Origin: Desulfovibrio desulfuricans
Lineage (GTDB): Bacteria > Desulfobacterota > Desulfovibrionia > Desulfovibrionales > Desulfovibrionaceae
Direction of reading: 5' to 3'
Length of the DNA: 64,000 nt
Assembly: GCF_024460775.1 (NCBI RefSeq)
Contig: NZ_JANFYZ010000005.1
Span: forward strand, 62,001-126,000
Below the pieces are notes generated by a model. That model worked only from the letters and a program-made list of their open reading frames with translations. It had not been told where the DNA came from and did no database searches. Both the position numbers and the translations under genes were made by a program. Numbering within the stretch: the stretch's first letter is position 1; each line of letters starts with the position of its first letter. Positions 1-8,233 of the stretch are shown here, piece by piece.

Positions 1-191
1 GCCTTGGCCTGTGCGGGATCGTTGGGATTGATACGCGCCCGCATAAGATCAGGAACAGCGTTTTTCTGCAGATCGAACATGGTGATAACCTGACCGTTCA
101 CCACGGCCGCCACCTTGTTGATCTGTGCGGCCTGAGCGCCAAAAGCGGTCATAAAACAGATAACCAGCGCCAAAATAAGCGTTTTTCTCAC
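1..191 (-). CDS. surA: SurA-type periplasmic chaperone, N-terminal fragment (cut by window edge)
   Basis: Only the first 63 codons are inside the window. The reading frame starts with GTG at 191, preceded by a GGGAG ribosome site. It encodes a signal peptide (RKTLILALVICFMTAFGAQA) followed by the SurA N-terminal signature AAVVNGQVITMFDL. SurA chaperones unfolded outer-membrane proteins in the periplasm. The gene lies downstream of another SurA-like gene on the same strand, 138 bases apart, so the two probably form one envelope-folding operon. Catalytic parvulin domains would lie outside the window and cannot be judged. Confidence 0.8.
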   Translation of the reverse strand, partial: MRKTLILALVICFMTAFGAQAAQINKVAAVVNGQVITMFDLQKNAVPDLMRARINPNDPAQAK

Positions 192-329
192 GTTAAACTC
201 CCTGCTTGCGCGCAAAAATTCCGCGCTTTATCTGTAAAATTATATCCCAATCCAGCGCAACATGCAATGCAACTGCCGCAAGTGCAGCCATCAGGCAGCC
301 AGCAGCCGGGGCGTGTTGCATGCAAATCC

Positions 330-1562
330 TCAACGCCGCCGCGCGGAGCCACCGTTGTCGCGCTTGCGCTGCTGGTCGCCCGAGGCTTTTGAAGCAGGGG
401 CCGCTTCGGGATTATGCCCCTGATTTTCCAATGCTCCATTGGCCTTGGGATCGTGGGAACCTTCAAGCACATCGCCCTCGTAAACATCATCCTTGCCTGG
501 GGGCGGCGCCTTAATGTCCTCCGTAGCGCCAGAAACATCCGGCACGGCCGGGGCATCGCTGCTCTGCCCGCCAGAGTGGGCCGCCGGGGGCGCTAGCAGA
601 TCGGGGACAAGCTCCTTGCCCACCATGATGACAGAATCGGCCAGAGCCTTTTCAAGCCAGCGCTCAAAAGCCTCGGACATCTTCTGCTCCCGCAGGATGC
701 CTTCCACCAGCGGATAGGCCTCCGCCAGACTGATGTGCGCTGGCGGGCGGCTTTCAATCAGGCCAAGGCTGCGCCACAGGCCTTCCTCCAGCCGCGCGGG
801 CGCGCACTGGCCCGGCTTCAGACCGGCAGCGGCCTTGCGCCATCCCTGGGGCAGATCGGTTGGCCGCACATTCTGGCACTGGAGCTGCACTTTGCCGCGC
901 GCTTCATTTATGCCACCGGGAAACACAGCGCAAAAGCCTTCCACGTCCTTGCGCGATTCGCCAGAAATCAGGCACACGCGCAGGGTTTCCGGCATCTGAA
1001 AATCGTCTTCGTGGGTCTGGTAGTAGTCGCGCAGTTCGGGCAGAGAAACACGGATGCCCGCTGCAAGAACCCGCTTTTCAAATGTGAGCATGGAAAGATG
1101 GTCAAGCAGCAAAGCCCGCCATTCTGAAGAGTCAATTGATTCTTCGGCCAGATATTTTTCCAGCCCGTCAGCGCCGCCGTAATCATTCCTTACTTCTGCC
1201 ACGGCTGTTTCCAGCATGGCAGGGCTGACCGACATCTGGAGCCGCTGCAAATCCTGCCGCACCAGAGCGTAAATGATCAGTGTGCCCAGCCCTTCGCCGT
1301 ATTCGCGCCGCATATTTTCCAGTGAAGGAGTGCGCATGGCCCCAAGGGAGGGAGAACGGCTGTCGAGCAGGGTCTGCAATCTGCGCAGGCTGATGGGCTC
1401 GCCGTTGACGGTAGCCACCACGCCGTCGGGGAGGCGGGTTTCAAAACAGGCCGCCAGCAACAGGCAAAAACAACAGGCCAGCGCCACGCCTAGTGGGCGG
1501 GCCAGCCGGGCAGACCGAGCGCCGATCTGGAAAAAACGCGCCAAAGCTATGAGGGGCTGCAT
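330..1562 (-). CDS. SurA/PrsA-like lipoprotein, putative peptidyl-prolyl isomerase or chaperone
   Basis: A lipoprotein signal ends in the lipobox LLAAC, followed by a SurA-N-like segment (VVATVNGEPISLRRLQ) and a helical chaperone-like body. The C-terminal 80 or so residues are rich in P, G, A, S and charged residues and look disordered. The frame is open back to 1586 (418 residues); I prefer the ATG at 1562 (410 residues) because a GGTGGA-like site precedes it, but this is not decisive. I see no clear parvulin active-site signature, so chaperone activity without isomerase activity is possible. It lies between mfd and surA on the same strand and probably helps outer-membrane biogenesis from the periplasmic face of a membrane. 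Confidence 0.7.
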   Translation of the reverse strand: MQPLIALARFFQIGARSARLARPLGVALACCFCLLLAACFETRLPDGVVATVNGEPISLRRLQTLLDSRSPSLGAMRTPSLENMRREYGEGLGTLIIYALVRQDLQRLQMSVSPAMLETAVAEVRNDYGGADGLEKYLAEESIDSSEWRALLLDHLSMLTFEKRVLAAGIRVSLPELRDYYQTHEDDFQMPETLRVCLISGESRKDVEGFCAVFPGGINEARGKVQLQCQNVRPTDLPQGWRKAAAGLKPGQCAPARLEEGLWRSLGLIESRPPAHISLAEAYPLVEGILREQKMSEAFERWLEKALADSVIMVGKELVPDLLAPPAAHSGGQSSDAPAVPDVSGATEDIKAPPPGKDDVYEGDVLEGSHDPKANGALENQGHNPEAAPASKASGDQQRKRDNGGSARRR

Positions 1563-1639
1563 GAATCCGTCCACCATTTTTCCCATATATTCAGACCAGT
1601 TTTATGACCTGAAAAACAGACACAGCCGCAAACCAGCAC

Positions 1640-4600
1640 CTATGCCCCGGCTTTAACACGGATACCCTCAAGGGCGGTACGCAACCTGTCCAGCCCCTCG
1701 GGGAACGAAACACCAGACGGCATCGGCAGGTGCAGCCCCGCAGGCGGCAGCATGCGCGCGTCCTTCATGGAAGCCGTAAGGGCTACAATGCGCTCGGGCT
1801 GCACGGCGGTCTGCCCGTCCGGCCAGACAAGCCGCACATGGTTGATGTGCACATCGGCCTTTTGCACCTGCAACTCGGTGAGGAACTGCTTGAAGTCCAG
1901 CACGGCAAGAAAATTGCGCAGTTCTTCGGGGAAAGGGCCAAACCTGTCGCGTATGCCGAGGGCCGCTTCTTCACGCGCAGCGCCGCCAGTGGCGGATGTG
2001 AGCGTTTTGTAGCAGCGCAGTCTTTCGCGCCCGTCCTCAATGTACGATGCGGGAATATGCGCAGGCAAGCCCAAAGTAAGTTCCGTTTCCACGGTCTGCG
2101 CCTCTGGCGTGCCCTTGAGGCGGCCAACGGCCTCCTCAAGCATTTCAAGGTACAGGTCAAGGCCCACGCGGCACATGTGGCCCGACTGCACTTCGCCGAG
2201 GATATTGCCCGCGCCGCGCAGGCGCAGGTCTTCCATGGCGACCTGAAAACCGGCCCCCAGGTAATCCATATCCATGATGATGCGCAGGCGTTCCTCCGCA
2301 ATGGAGGTAAGGCGCTCCGCATCCGGCACCACAAAAAAGGCGTAGGCCTGCCTGTCGCTGCGGCCCACGCGGCCCCGCAGCTGGTAGAGCTGCCCAAGGC
2401 CGAACATCTGGGCCTGATCCACCACCAGTGTATTGGCGCGGGGAAAATCCAGCCCGGATTCAACAATGGAGGTGCATACCAGCACATCAAGCTCGCCATG
2501 CCAGAATTTGTGCATGGTATCTTCAAGCTCGGTTTCAGACATCTGCCCGTGCGCCATGCCCACCCGGGCCTTGGGCACAAGGGTGCGCACGTATTCGGCC
2601 ACCCGCTCCAGCCCCTGCACGCGGTTGTAAACCCAGAACACCTGCCCTTCGCGCTCAATCTCCCGCTCAAGCACCTTGCGCAGCACGGAATCATCCCGCC
2701 GCAGCACGGCCGAAGCCACAGGCTTGCGATCCTGCGGCGCGGTTTCAATGATGGAAAGCTCACGTATGCCGGACATGGAAAGCTGCAAAGTGCGCGGAAT
2801 GGGCGTGGCCGTCAGGGTGAGCACATCCACGTTCTTTTTGAGGGCCTTGAGTTTTTCCTTGTGGCGCACGCCAAAACGCTGTTCTTCGTCCAGAATCAGC
2901 AAGGCAAGATTGGGCAGTTTGACGTCGCTTGAAAGCACGCGGTGGGTGCCGATGAGAATGTCCACCTGCCCGGTGGCGGCAGCCTTGAGCACTTCCTTTT
3001 GCCTTGGGCGCGTCACAAAACGGCTGAGCAGCCCCACATTGACGGGAAAGCCCGCCAGACGCGCGCGAAAGGTCTGATAATGCTGTTCGGCAAGCACCGT
3101 GGTGGGGCAAAGCAGCACCACCTGCCGCCCCTCGGAAGCGGCGCGGAAGGCTGCGCGCAGGGCAACTTCCGTCTTGCCGAAGCCCACGTCGCCGCACACG
3201 AGCCTGTCCATGGGCTGGGATTTGTCCATGTCGTCCAGCACGTCCTGAATGGCCTTGGCCTGATCGGGCGTTTCCTCAAAACCAAAGGTCGCCTCAAATT
3301 CGTGGTACAGCTCGCCCGGAGGGTCATAGCGGAAGCCCTTGGTCACCTTGCGGTAGGCATACATTTCCACAAGGTCGGCGGCGATCTTTTCAATAGCCTT
3401 GCGGGCCTTCTCCTTGCCCGAAGTCCAGCCCGTGCCGCCCAGCCGGTCCAGAGCGGGCTCTACACCTTCCGAACCCTTGAACCGCTGGATAAGCCCCATG
3501 CGGTCGGCAGGCACATAGAGCTTGTCGCGCCCGGAGTATTCGATGAGCAGAAAATCGTTGGCAACGGCGTTGACGTCCATGTGATGCAGACCGGCAAAAC
3601 GGCCAATGCCGTAATCGCGGTGCACCAGCAGATCGCCAGCCTTGAGATCGTCAAAGGAATCCAGCCCCTTGAAGACGCGCGAAGAAACGCGGGGTGTTTT
3701 TTCCGCCTTGGGGTACAGGATATCCTCGCCCAGAACCAGGGAGTTGTCCCACGCCAGATCCGCGCCCTGACGGAAGGGTGAAACAAGGGCGAAAAGGCCG
3801 CGCTGATCTGGCGCGTAACGCTGCGCGGGGAGAATGCCATCCTGTTCCGCCAGTTTCAGAAACTTTGCGCGGCTTCTACCGGAAGAAAAACTCAGCACCA
3901 CCTGTCTGCGCGCGCCCTGCCATTCTTTGAGAGCGGCGGCCAGATGCTGCCATGGGCGATCCTGCGCGCCAGCAAGAGGAAAAAGATCGCTGAAGGAATG
4001 CAGGGTTCTTTCCGCAAAATCCAGACCGCGTTCTTCCACCCCCATGACCAGAGGTTCGGCGTACACGCGCTGAAAGACGTTCCACGGCGCGGGCTGCGAG
4101 CTTTTGCGCAGGGCCAGCGCCGCCGGTTGGGGCAAGGGCGCGTCCTCGGCCTCCAGACGTTCCTTGAGGGCAAGGCGGCCATCCCGCAGGGCCTCGGCAC
4201 TGTCGGCCTCGCCGGGCAGCAGCCACAGGCAGTCCTGCGGCAGCCAGTCTTCCAGCAGGCTGGGAGCTTCCACGGCGCAACCGGGCAGTAGGCCCACGCC
4301 GCCAGCATCCAGTGATTTTTTAAAGGAATAACAGTCGTTTTCGCCAATGCGGCCTTCGGCAAACATGCGGTCAAAGCGCTTGCGAGTAGCCTCTGTCTCG
4401 CGCGCATCAAAGGCCAGCGGGCTAACAGGCAGAAGGGTCAGTTCATCGCAGCCCTGCAAGGAGCGTTGGGTCTCCGCGTCAAAAAAGCGCATTTCCTCCA
4501 GCGTGTCGCCAAAAAATTCCAGCCTTACAGGTCGGGCATAGCCAGAGGGGTACAGATCAAGGATGTCGCCGCGCCGGGCCATTTCGCCGGGGCGCGTGAC

Positions 4601-5083
4601 CATGGCAACGCGCTCGTACCCCCACTCCACCGCCTGCTCCAGCAGCAGCTCGGGGGCGTAATCGCTGCCCTTGCCAAGCTCCAGCGTGCGCGTGTGGAAA
4701 AAATTGACCGGCATGTAGCGCAGCAGCAGGCTTTCAACACTGACCACCAGCACACGCGGCTTGCCAAGGGTGAGAGAATACAGCGCGGCAAGCCGGGCAG
4801 CCCATGAGGGTTTGTCCTGCCATTGGCTCAGGGCAGGCAGCCCCAGGCAGGGCCACTGCCACGCAGGGCGCACAACTGCCGGATCCGCCAGAGAAATTTC
4901 GGGAGAAAAAAGGGCCACAAGGGAGCGGGCCGCGTGAAATTCTTCGCGGGTGCGGGCCACAAGGGCCACGCTGCGCCCTTTGTCCAGAGCCTCGCAGGCA
5001 AGGCGGCAGCGCGTGACCATGCCGCTACGTTCCAGATATATCTGCCTGTCGTTGCTTGAGAGCAATGCGCCGAAAGTGTCCAT
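1640..5083 (-). CDS. mfd: Transcription-repair coupling factor Mfd
   Basis: About 1147 residues, the normal length for Mfd. It releases RNA polymerase stalled at DNA lesions and recruits UvrA. The N-terminal third is the UvrB-like module. A CarD/RNAP-interacting domain follows (KAGDLLVHRDYGIGRF), then a superfamily 2 helicase with Walker A GDVGFGKTE, a DEEQ box (LDEEQRFG) and motif VI (QLRGRVGRSDRQAY). The C-terminal TRCF domain is present. The open frame extends to 5194, but ATG at 5083 (MDTFGALLSS) fits the family; the extra upstream codons look unconstrained. It heads the mfd / lipoprotein / surA run. Confidence 0.95.
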   Translation of the reverse strand: MDTFGALLSSNDRQIYLERSGMVTRCRLACEALDKGRSVALVARTREEFHAARSLVALFSPEISLADPAVVRPAWQWPCLGLPALSQWQDKPSWAARLAALYSLTLGKPRVLVVSVESLLLRYMPVNFFHTRTLELGKGSDYAPELLLEQAVEWGYERVAMVTRPGEMARRGDILDLYPSGYARPVRLEFFGDTLEEMRFFDAETQRSLQGCDELTLLPVSPLAFDARETEATRKRFDRMFAEGRIGENDCYSFKKSLDAGGVGLLPGCAVEAPSLLEDWLPQDCLWLLPGEADSAEALRDGRLALKERLEAEDAPLPQPAALALRKSSQPAPWNVFQRVYAEPLVMGVEERGLDFAERTLHSFSDLFPLAGAQDRPWQHLAAALKEWQGARRQVVLSFSSGRSRAKFLKLAEQDGILPAQRYAPDQRGLFALVSPFRQGADLAWDNSLVLGEDILYPKAEKTPRVSSRVFKGLDSFDDLKAGDLLVHRDYGIGRFAGLHHMDVNAVANDFLLIEYSGRDKLYVPADRMGLIQRFKGSEGVEPALDRLGGTGWTSGKEKARKAIEKIAADLVEMYAYRKVTKGFRYDPPGELYHEFEATFGFEETPDQAKAIQDVLDDMDKSQPMDRLVCGDVGFGKTEVALRAAFRAASEGRQVVLLCPTTVLAEQHYQTFRARLAGFPVNVGLLSRFVTRPRQKEVLKAAATGQVDILIGTHRVLSSDVKLPNLALLILDEEQRFGVRHKEKLKALKKNVDVLTLTATPIPRTLQLSMSGIRELSIIETAPQDRKPVASAVLRRDDSVLRKVLEREIEREGQVFWVYNRVQGLERVAEYVRTLVPKARVGMAHGQMSETELEDTMHKFWHGELDVLVCTSIVESGLDFPRANTLVVDQAQMFGLGQLYQLRGRVGRSDRQAYAFFVVPDAERLTSIAEERLRIIMDMDYLGAGFQVAMEDLRLRGAGNILGEVQSGHMCRVGLDLYLEMLEEAVGRLKGTPEAQTVETELTLGLPAHIPASYIEDGRERLRCYKTLTSATGGAAREEAALGIRDRFGPFPEELRNFLAVLDFKQFLTELQVQKADVHINHVRLVWPDGQTAVQPERIVALTASMKDARMLPPAGLHLPMPSGVSFPEGLDRLRTALEGIRVKAGA

Positions 5084-5175
5084 GAACCTGTGGGGGGTTA
5101 TATAACAGCACAAGGGGCAGCCTGCGCCGCCCCGACGATAAACCGGACAGCAGCTTTCTGCTGCCGCACTGTACT

Positions 5176-5294
5176 GATGACAAAACCCGTTCACGGGTTT
5201 TGCGCCGCCACCGTCGGCAAAGCCGCCGGGCGGAAATACACGGAAATCTGTCGCTTAACGGCGCGGCAAAGCCGCAGCCTGCTCCTGATTTCCG
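5176..5294 (+). repeat. 119-bp structured intergenic repeat, copy 1
   Basis: The same 119-base unit is found in reverse orientation at 53166-53284. Both copies form a CAAAACCCG/CGGGTTTTG-type hairpin near the left end, an inner GCGG/CCGC hairpin and a longer stem pairing the GAAATC region with the GATTTC end. In this copy the outer stem is CGGAAATC/GATTTCCG; in the other it is CAGAAATC/GATTTCTG, a paired change that preserves the stem. This suggests selection for a folded RNA or DNA element. Confidence 0.75.
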
Positions 5295-5320
5295 ACCATG
5301 CTGACTTTGTCAACATGGTC

Positions 5321-5355
5321 AAACCGGACGACAGTTTTTTGCTGCCGTCCGGTTT
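5321..5355 (-). terminator. Hairpin after the IscA-like gene
   Basis: A perfect AAACCGGACG/CGTCCGGTTT stem with an extended CAG/CTG part lies 16 bases beyond the stop of the IscA-like gene at 5371. It is a plausible terminator for that minus-strand gene, although the T tract after it is short. Confidence 0.5.
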
Positions 5356-5370
5356 GCAAGTCATTTGCTT

Positions 5371-5688
5371 CTAGTGGCCGCAGCCGCCGCCGCAGCTGCT
5401 GCAACCACCGCCCGTCTGGGGCAGGGGCACCGTGGGTTCAACTGTGAAGCCCGCGTAGGAGAGATCAATCTTCACGCCTTCAACCTGAGCAAGAAGCTCC
5501 TTGTTGATGCAGAAGGTGAATCCGCCCTGATCTTCGCTCATATCTTCATCCGTCGCGGCGTCCAGGGCAAGGGCCAGATGCGGCCCGCTGCACCCGCCGG
5601 GGGCGAGGTAAACGCGAATGGTGCTTTTTTCCTTACCTTCAAAAAAGGCCGCCAGTTCCTTCTGGGCGCTTTCGGTCAGTTCAAGCAT
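5371..5688 (-). CDS. IscA/HesB-like iron-sulfur protein, Cys form
   Basis: A 105-residue A-type Fe-S carrier-like protein. ATG at 5688 is preceded by GGAGG. It has the HesB core with a conserved cysteine in APGGCSGP (Cys33) and a second cysteine in FTFCIN. The C-terminus ends in a Gly/Cys-rich tail (CSSCGGGCGH) instead of the usual CGCGxSF ending of IscA, so metal chemistry may differ. It lies 104 bases downstream of a paralogue in which the Cys33 equivalent is a TGA codon. The pair looks like a tandem duplication, one copy Cys and one Sec. The true substrate or partner is unknown. Confidence 0.85.
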   Translation of the reverse strand: MLELTESAQKELAAFFEGKEKSTIRVYLAPGGCSGPHLALALDAATDEDMSEDQGGFTFCINKELLAQVEGVKIDLSYAGFTVEPTVPLPQTGGGCSSCGGGCGH

Positions 5689-5792
5689 GGTTCCTCCGAT
5701 GTTTTTCGATACGCTCGATATGTATATTATATGGTAGAGTAACGAAAAACAGGCTGGCCTGCTTCGTCCGGCCAGCGGGAAACCACCCCGCC

Positions 5793-6119
5793 TTACGCGT
5801 TGCTGCCGCAGCCGCTTGAGCAGCTGCTGCAACCACCGCTGTTGCCTTCGGAAGCGAAGGGCACTGCGGGTTCAACCGCAAAGCCCATGTAGGTTAAATC
5901 AATTTTTACACCCTGCACTTCTGACAGAAGGGCACTGTTGATGCAGAAGGTGTAGCCGGCCTGTTCCTCGGTTTGATCCTGGTCGTTAGGCTCATCCAGA
6001 GCCAGGGCAAGGCGCGGGCCGCCTCAACCTGCGGTCATGTAGACCCGGATGGGATCCTTTTTCTTGCCGGTAAAGAACGAATCCAGTTCCTTACGGGCGC
6101 TGTCGGTCAATTCGATCAT
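5793..6119 (-). CDS. HesB-like selenoprotein with in-frame TGA (Sec32)
   Basis: Read through one TGA (6024-6026), the frame gives 108 residues from ATG 6119, preceded by GGAGG, to TAA at 5793. It parallels the neighbouring Cys paralogue throughout: MIELTDSARKELDSFF at the start, FTFCIN-like YTFCIN, KIDLTYMGFAVEP, and a Cys-rich tail GGCSSCSSGCG. The TGA falls in AGUGGP, the position of the metal-binding cysteine in the paralogue. Downstream, 20 bases after the TGA, lies the hairpin GGCTC-TGGAT-GAGCC, whose loop has G at positions two and three, fitting a bacterial SECIS. HesB-like selenoproteins are an established family in sulfate reducers. A simple nonsense mutation is unlikely because codons after the TGA remain conserved. 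Confidence 0.88.
5989..6003 (-). promoter_or_regulatory. bSECIS-like hairpin of the HesB-like selenoprotein
   Basis: On the minus strand the stem GGCTC/GAGCC encloses the 5-base loop TGGAT. The loop begins 26 bases after the TGA. A short stem with a G in the first loop positions at about 16-37 bases from the UGA is the known requirement for SelB-dependent Sec insertion in bacteria. Confidence 0.75.
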
Positions 6120-6244
6120 ACGTCCTCCATGATTCGAGTGTTTTACTAACTAAGGTCATGCGTGGGGCTTGTCAATTGCCGCAGGGCTTTTCTTTAAAGG
6201 CGAAAACGGCTAGAATGACGGGCATATCCACCTTTGGAGGAACC

Positions 6245-6781
6245 ATGTCCACGACCCGGCTACTGGAAAAAGACGAAATGGCGCGCGTACTTGAACGCCT
6301 CGCCTCGCAGATACTCGAACGCCACGCTGCGTGCCAGGATGTAATGCTGGTGGGCATTGAACGGCGCGGCGCAGACCTGGCCCGGCGTATAGCCGCCCTG
6401 CTGCAGGCGCGGCTTGACCGCGTCATGCCCCTGGGAACCCTAGATATCAATCTGTACCGCGATGACTGGACAAGCCTTGTGGGCAAGCCCAGCATCGGGC
6501 AGTCCCGCATTACCGAAAGCGTGGACGAAAAGGTTATCATTCTGATTGACGATGTGCTCTACACCGGGCGCACCATCCGCGCCGCTCTCGAGGCCCTGCT
6601 CGACTACGGCCGCCCGCGCTGCGTGGAACTGCTGGCCCTCATCGACCGTGGTCACCGCGAACTGCCCATCCATGCGGACTATGTGGGCCGCGTCATCAAT
6701 ACCAGCAGGCAGGAACACGTGGATGTCATGCTGGCCGAGCGCGATGGTGAAGACAGCGTAAATCTGACCACCGCATCGTAA
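6245..6781 (+). CDS. pyrR: PyrR: pyrimidine regulator / uracil phosphoribosyltransferase
   Basis: 178 residues from ATG 6245 behind a GGAGG site. The PRPP-binding loop is VIILIDDVLYTGRTIRAAL, and the PyrR-type features GIERRGADLARRI and LIDRGHRELPI are present. In Gram-positive bacteria PyrR binds pyr mRNA when UMP is high and promotes termination; it also makes UMP from uracil and PRPP. No pyr biosynthetic gene or PyrR-binding loop is visible nearby, so here it may act mainly as the enzyme or regulate in trans. It is divergent from the HesB-like selenoprotein gene. The frame extends upstream to 6158, but the ribosome site supports 6245. Confidence 0.92.
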   Translation: MSTTRLLEKDEMARVLERLASQILERHAACQDVMLVGIERRGADLARRIAALLQARLDRVMPLGTLDINLYRDDWTSLVGKPSIGQSRITESVDEKVIILIDDVLYTGRTIRAALEALLDYGRPRCVELLALIDRGHRELPIHADYVGRVINTSRQEHVDVMLAERDGEDSVNLTTAS

Positions 6782-7138
6782 AGCAGACGCGAAAAGGCTG
6801 ACACGGCCTTGCGAAATGCCCATCCCAGAAAAAAGCATTGCCAGAGCGTTAACAGACCCTAGACAGAGCACAGGAACAGAAATTCATTCACCACGCTGAC
6901 GTGCCGCTCCCCACCGGGCTGCGGCAGCAGATACAGAACAGAGGAAACCATGCCCAAGCGCAAAACCTGACGCACAGCAAGGAGCTTCACGTTGTGGAGC
7001 TTACGCGAACGGCGGTCCGGTTTGCGGCTGGCGCATGGTTTCCCTACCCTGCACCACTGACCCGACAAATCCTCCGTTCGCGCTGCCGTTTCATACATCG
7101 GCTTCGCCACGGGCCTGTGGCCCTAAAAGGAGGATTTC
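6782..7138 (+). other. Leader region upstream of yedE
   Basis: A 357-base stretch with no conventional gene. It contains a short TGA-interrupted ORF with a SECIS-like hairpin (6950-7060, listed separately) and a small GGGCC/GGCCC hairpin just before the strong AAGGAGG site of yedE. I see no convincing tRNA or known riboswitch. Confidence 0.5.
6950..7060 (+). other. Possible Sec-dependent leader peptide (TGA at codon 7)
   Basis: ATG at 6950 is preceded by GAGGAAACC, a credible ribosome site. After six codons (MPKRKT) comes TGA at 6968-6970, and the frame then continues for 29 codons to a TGA at 7058. Thirteen bases after the first TGA starts the stem AGCTTCAC/GTGGAGCT (6983-7001, one wobble pair) with loop GTT starting in G, within bacterial SECIS geometry. 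The Arg-rich translated product resembles no family I know, so if real this is more likely a regulatory leader of the selenium operon than a working selenoprotein. Chance occurrence remains possible. Confidence 0.3.
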
Positions 7139-8233
7139 ATGAAATCAGGCTTCAATTTTTTCTCCACCACAACAGGCATCATTGCCACCGGGCTTGTGTT
7201 CGGCGTGCTTGCCGTGTTGCTCCAGCAAATGGGCAATCCCGGCAACATGGGCATCTGCGTGGTCTGCTTTAACCGTGATATCGCGGGCGCTTTGGGCTTT
7301 CACCGTGCTGCCGTCGTGCAATATCTGCGGCCCGAAATCATGGGTATGGTGCTGGGCGCATTTGGCGCGGCGCTGGCCTTTGGCGAGTACAAGCCACGTG
7401 GCGGCTCGGCCCCCATCACCCGCTTTTTGCTTGGGGGCATAGCGGGTATTGGCGCGCTGGTCTTTCTGGGTTGCCCCTGGCGCGTTATCCTGCGCCTTGC
7501 GGGCGGCGACGCCTTTGCGCTCTTTGGCCTTGCGGGCCTGATCTGCGGCGTGGGCATTGGCACCATATTTTTTCGCATGGGCTTTTCGCTGGGGCGCAGC
7601 CAGGGCCAGAGTAAAATTTCCGGTCTGGTGCTGCCCGGCATCATGCTTTCCTTCGTGGCCCTGTATCTGCTCAATCCGCAGGTGGCAGAACAGCCGCAGA
7701 GCGGTGTGCTTTTCTATTCCGTCAAAGGTCCCGGCGCGCAGCATGCACCCTTTATACTCTCCATTGGCGTGGGCCTGATCGTGGGCTTTCTGGCCCAGCG
7801 CAGCCGCTTCTGCACCATGGGGGCCCTGCGCGACGTGATGCTGTTCAAGCAATGGCATCTGGCGCTGGGCTTTCTGGCCATGCTGGGTGCGGCCCTTGTT
7901 CTGAACCTGTACTTTGGCGCGTTCAAGCCCGGCTTTGAAAACCAGCCCATCGCCCAGCCAGACAATCTCTGGAACTTCCTCGGCATGGCTACTGCCGGTC
8001 TGGCCTTTGCCCTTGCGGGCGGCTGCCCTGGCCGTCAGCTCTTTATGGCTGGCGAAGGCGACAACGATGCCGCCGTTTTTGCCGTTGGCCTGATCGTTGG
8101 CACCGCTGTTGCCCATAACTTCGGCTTGGCCTCCAGCCCCGCAGGGGTCGGCCCTCACGGCATGGCAGCCACCCTTGCCGGTCTTGCCATCTGCCTGTGC
8201 ATCGGATTTTTCAACTGCAAGAGAGGCGCGTAA
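7139..8233 (+). CDS. yedE: YedE/YeeE-type membrane protein, putative selenium transporter
   Basis: 364 residues, about ten membrane helices, behind an AAGGAGG site. It carries the YeeE/YedE family cysteine motifs: GICVVC near residue 40, FLGCPWR, RSRFCTMGALRD, and GGCPGRQLFMAGEGD near the C-terminus. Family members move thiosulfate or reduced sulfur species; the YedE branch found with Sec and selenophosphate genes is regarded as a selenium uptake protein. The next gene (TusA-like) overlaps its stop as TAATG, indicating translational coupling. A selenoprotein gene lies 1 kb upstream on the other strand, supporting a selenium rather than a sulfur role, though the substrate is inferred. Confidence 0.85.
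   Translation: MKSGFNFFSTTTGIIATGLVFGVLAVLLQQMGNPGNMGICVVCFNRDIAGALGFHRAAVVQYLRPEIMGMVLGAFGAALAFGEYKPRGGSAPITRFLLGGIAGIGALVFLGCPWRVILRLAGGDAFALFGLAGLICGVGIGTIFFRMGFSLGRSQGQSKISGLVLPGIMLSFVALYLLNPQVAEQPQSGVLFYSVKGPGAQHAPFILSIGVGLIVGFLAQRSRFCTMGALRDVMLFKQWHLALGFLAMLGAALVLNLYFGAFKPGFENQPIAQPDNLWNFLGMATAGLAFALAGGCPGRQLFMAGEGDNDAAVFAVGLIVGTAVAHNFGLASSPAGVGPHGMAATLAGLAICLCIGFFNCKRGA

Larger units (their letters stand above)
5084..5370. other. Intergenic region with structured repeat
   Basis: This stretch carries no supported gene. It is almost filled by a 119-bp dispersed repeat (5176-5294) flanked by hairpins. Short sequences beginning AAACCGGAC with a GCAG/CTGC core occur on both sides (5141-5165 and 5321-5355), so the element may have its own borders. 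Confidence 0.6.

Noticed and set aside
5793-6119. HesB-like frame as a pseudogene
   Set aside because: Only one stop, exactly at the catalytic position; the rest is conserved, the ribosome site is intact and a SECIS-like hairpin is present. Sec is the better explanation.
6859-7110. 83-codon minus-strand frame upstream of yedE
   Set aside because: No ribosome site or neighbour context; the region looks like a leader for the plus-strand operon.
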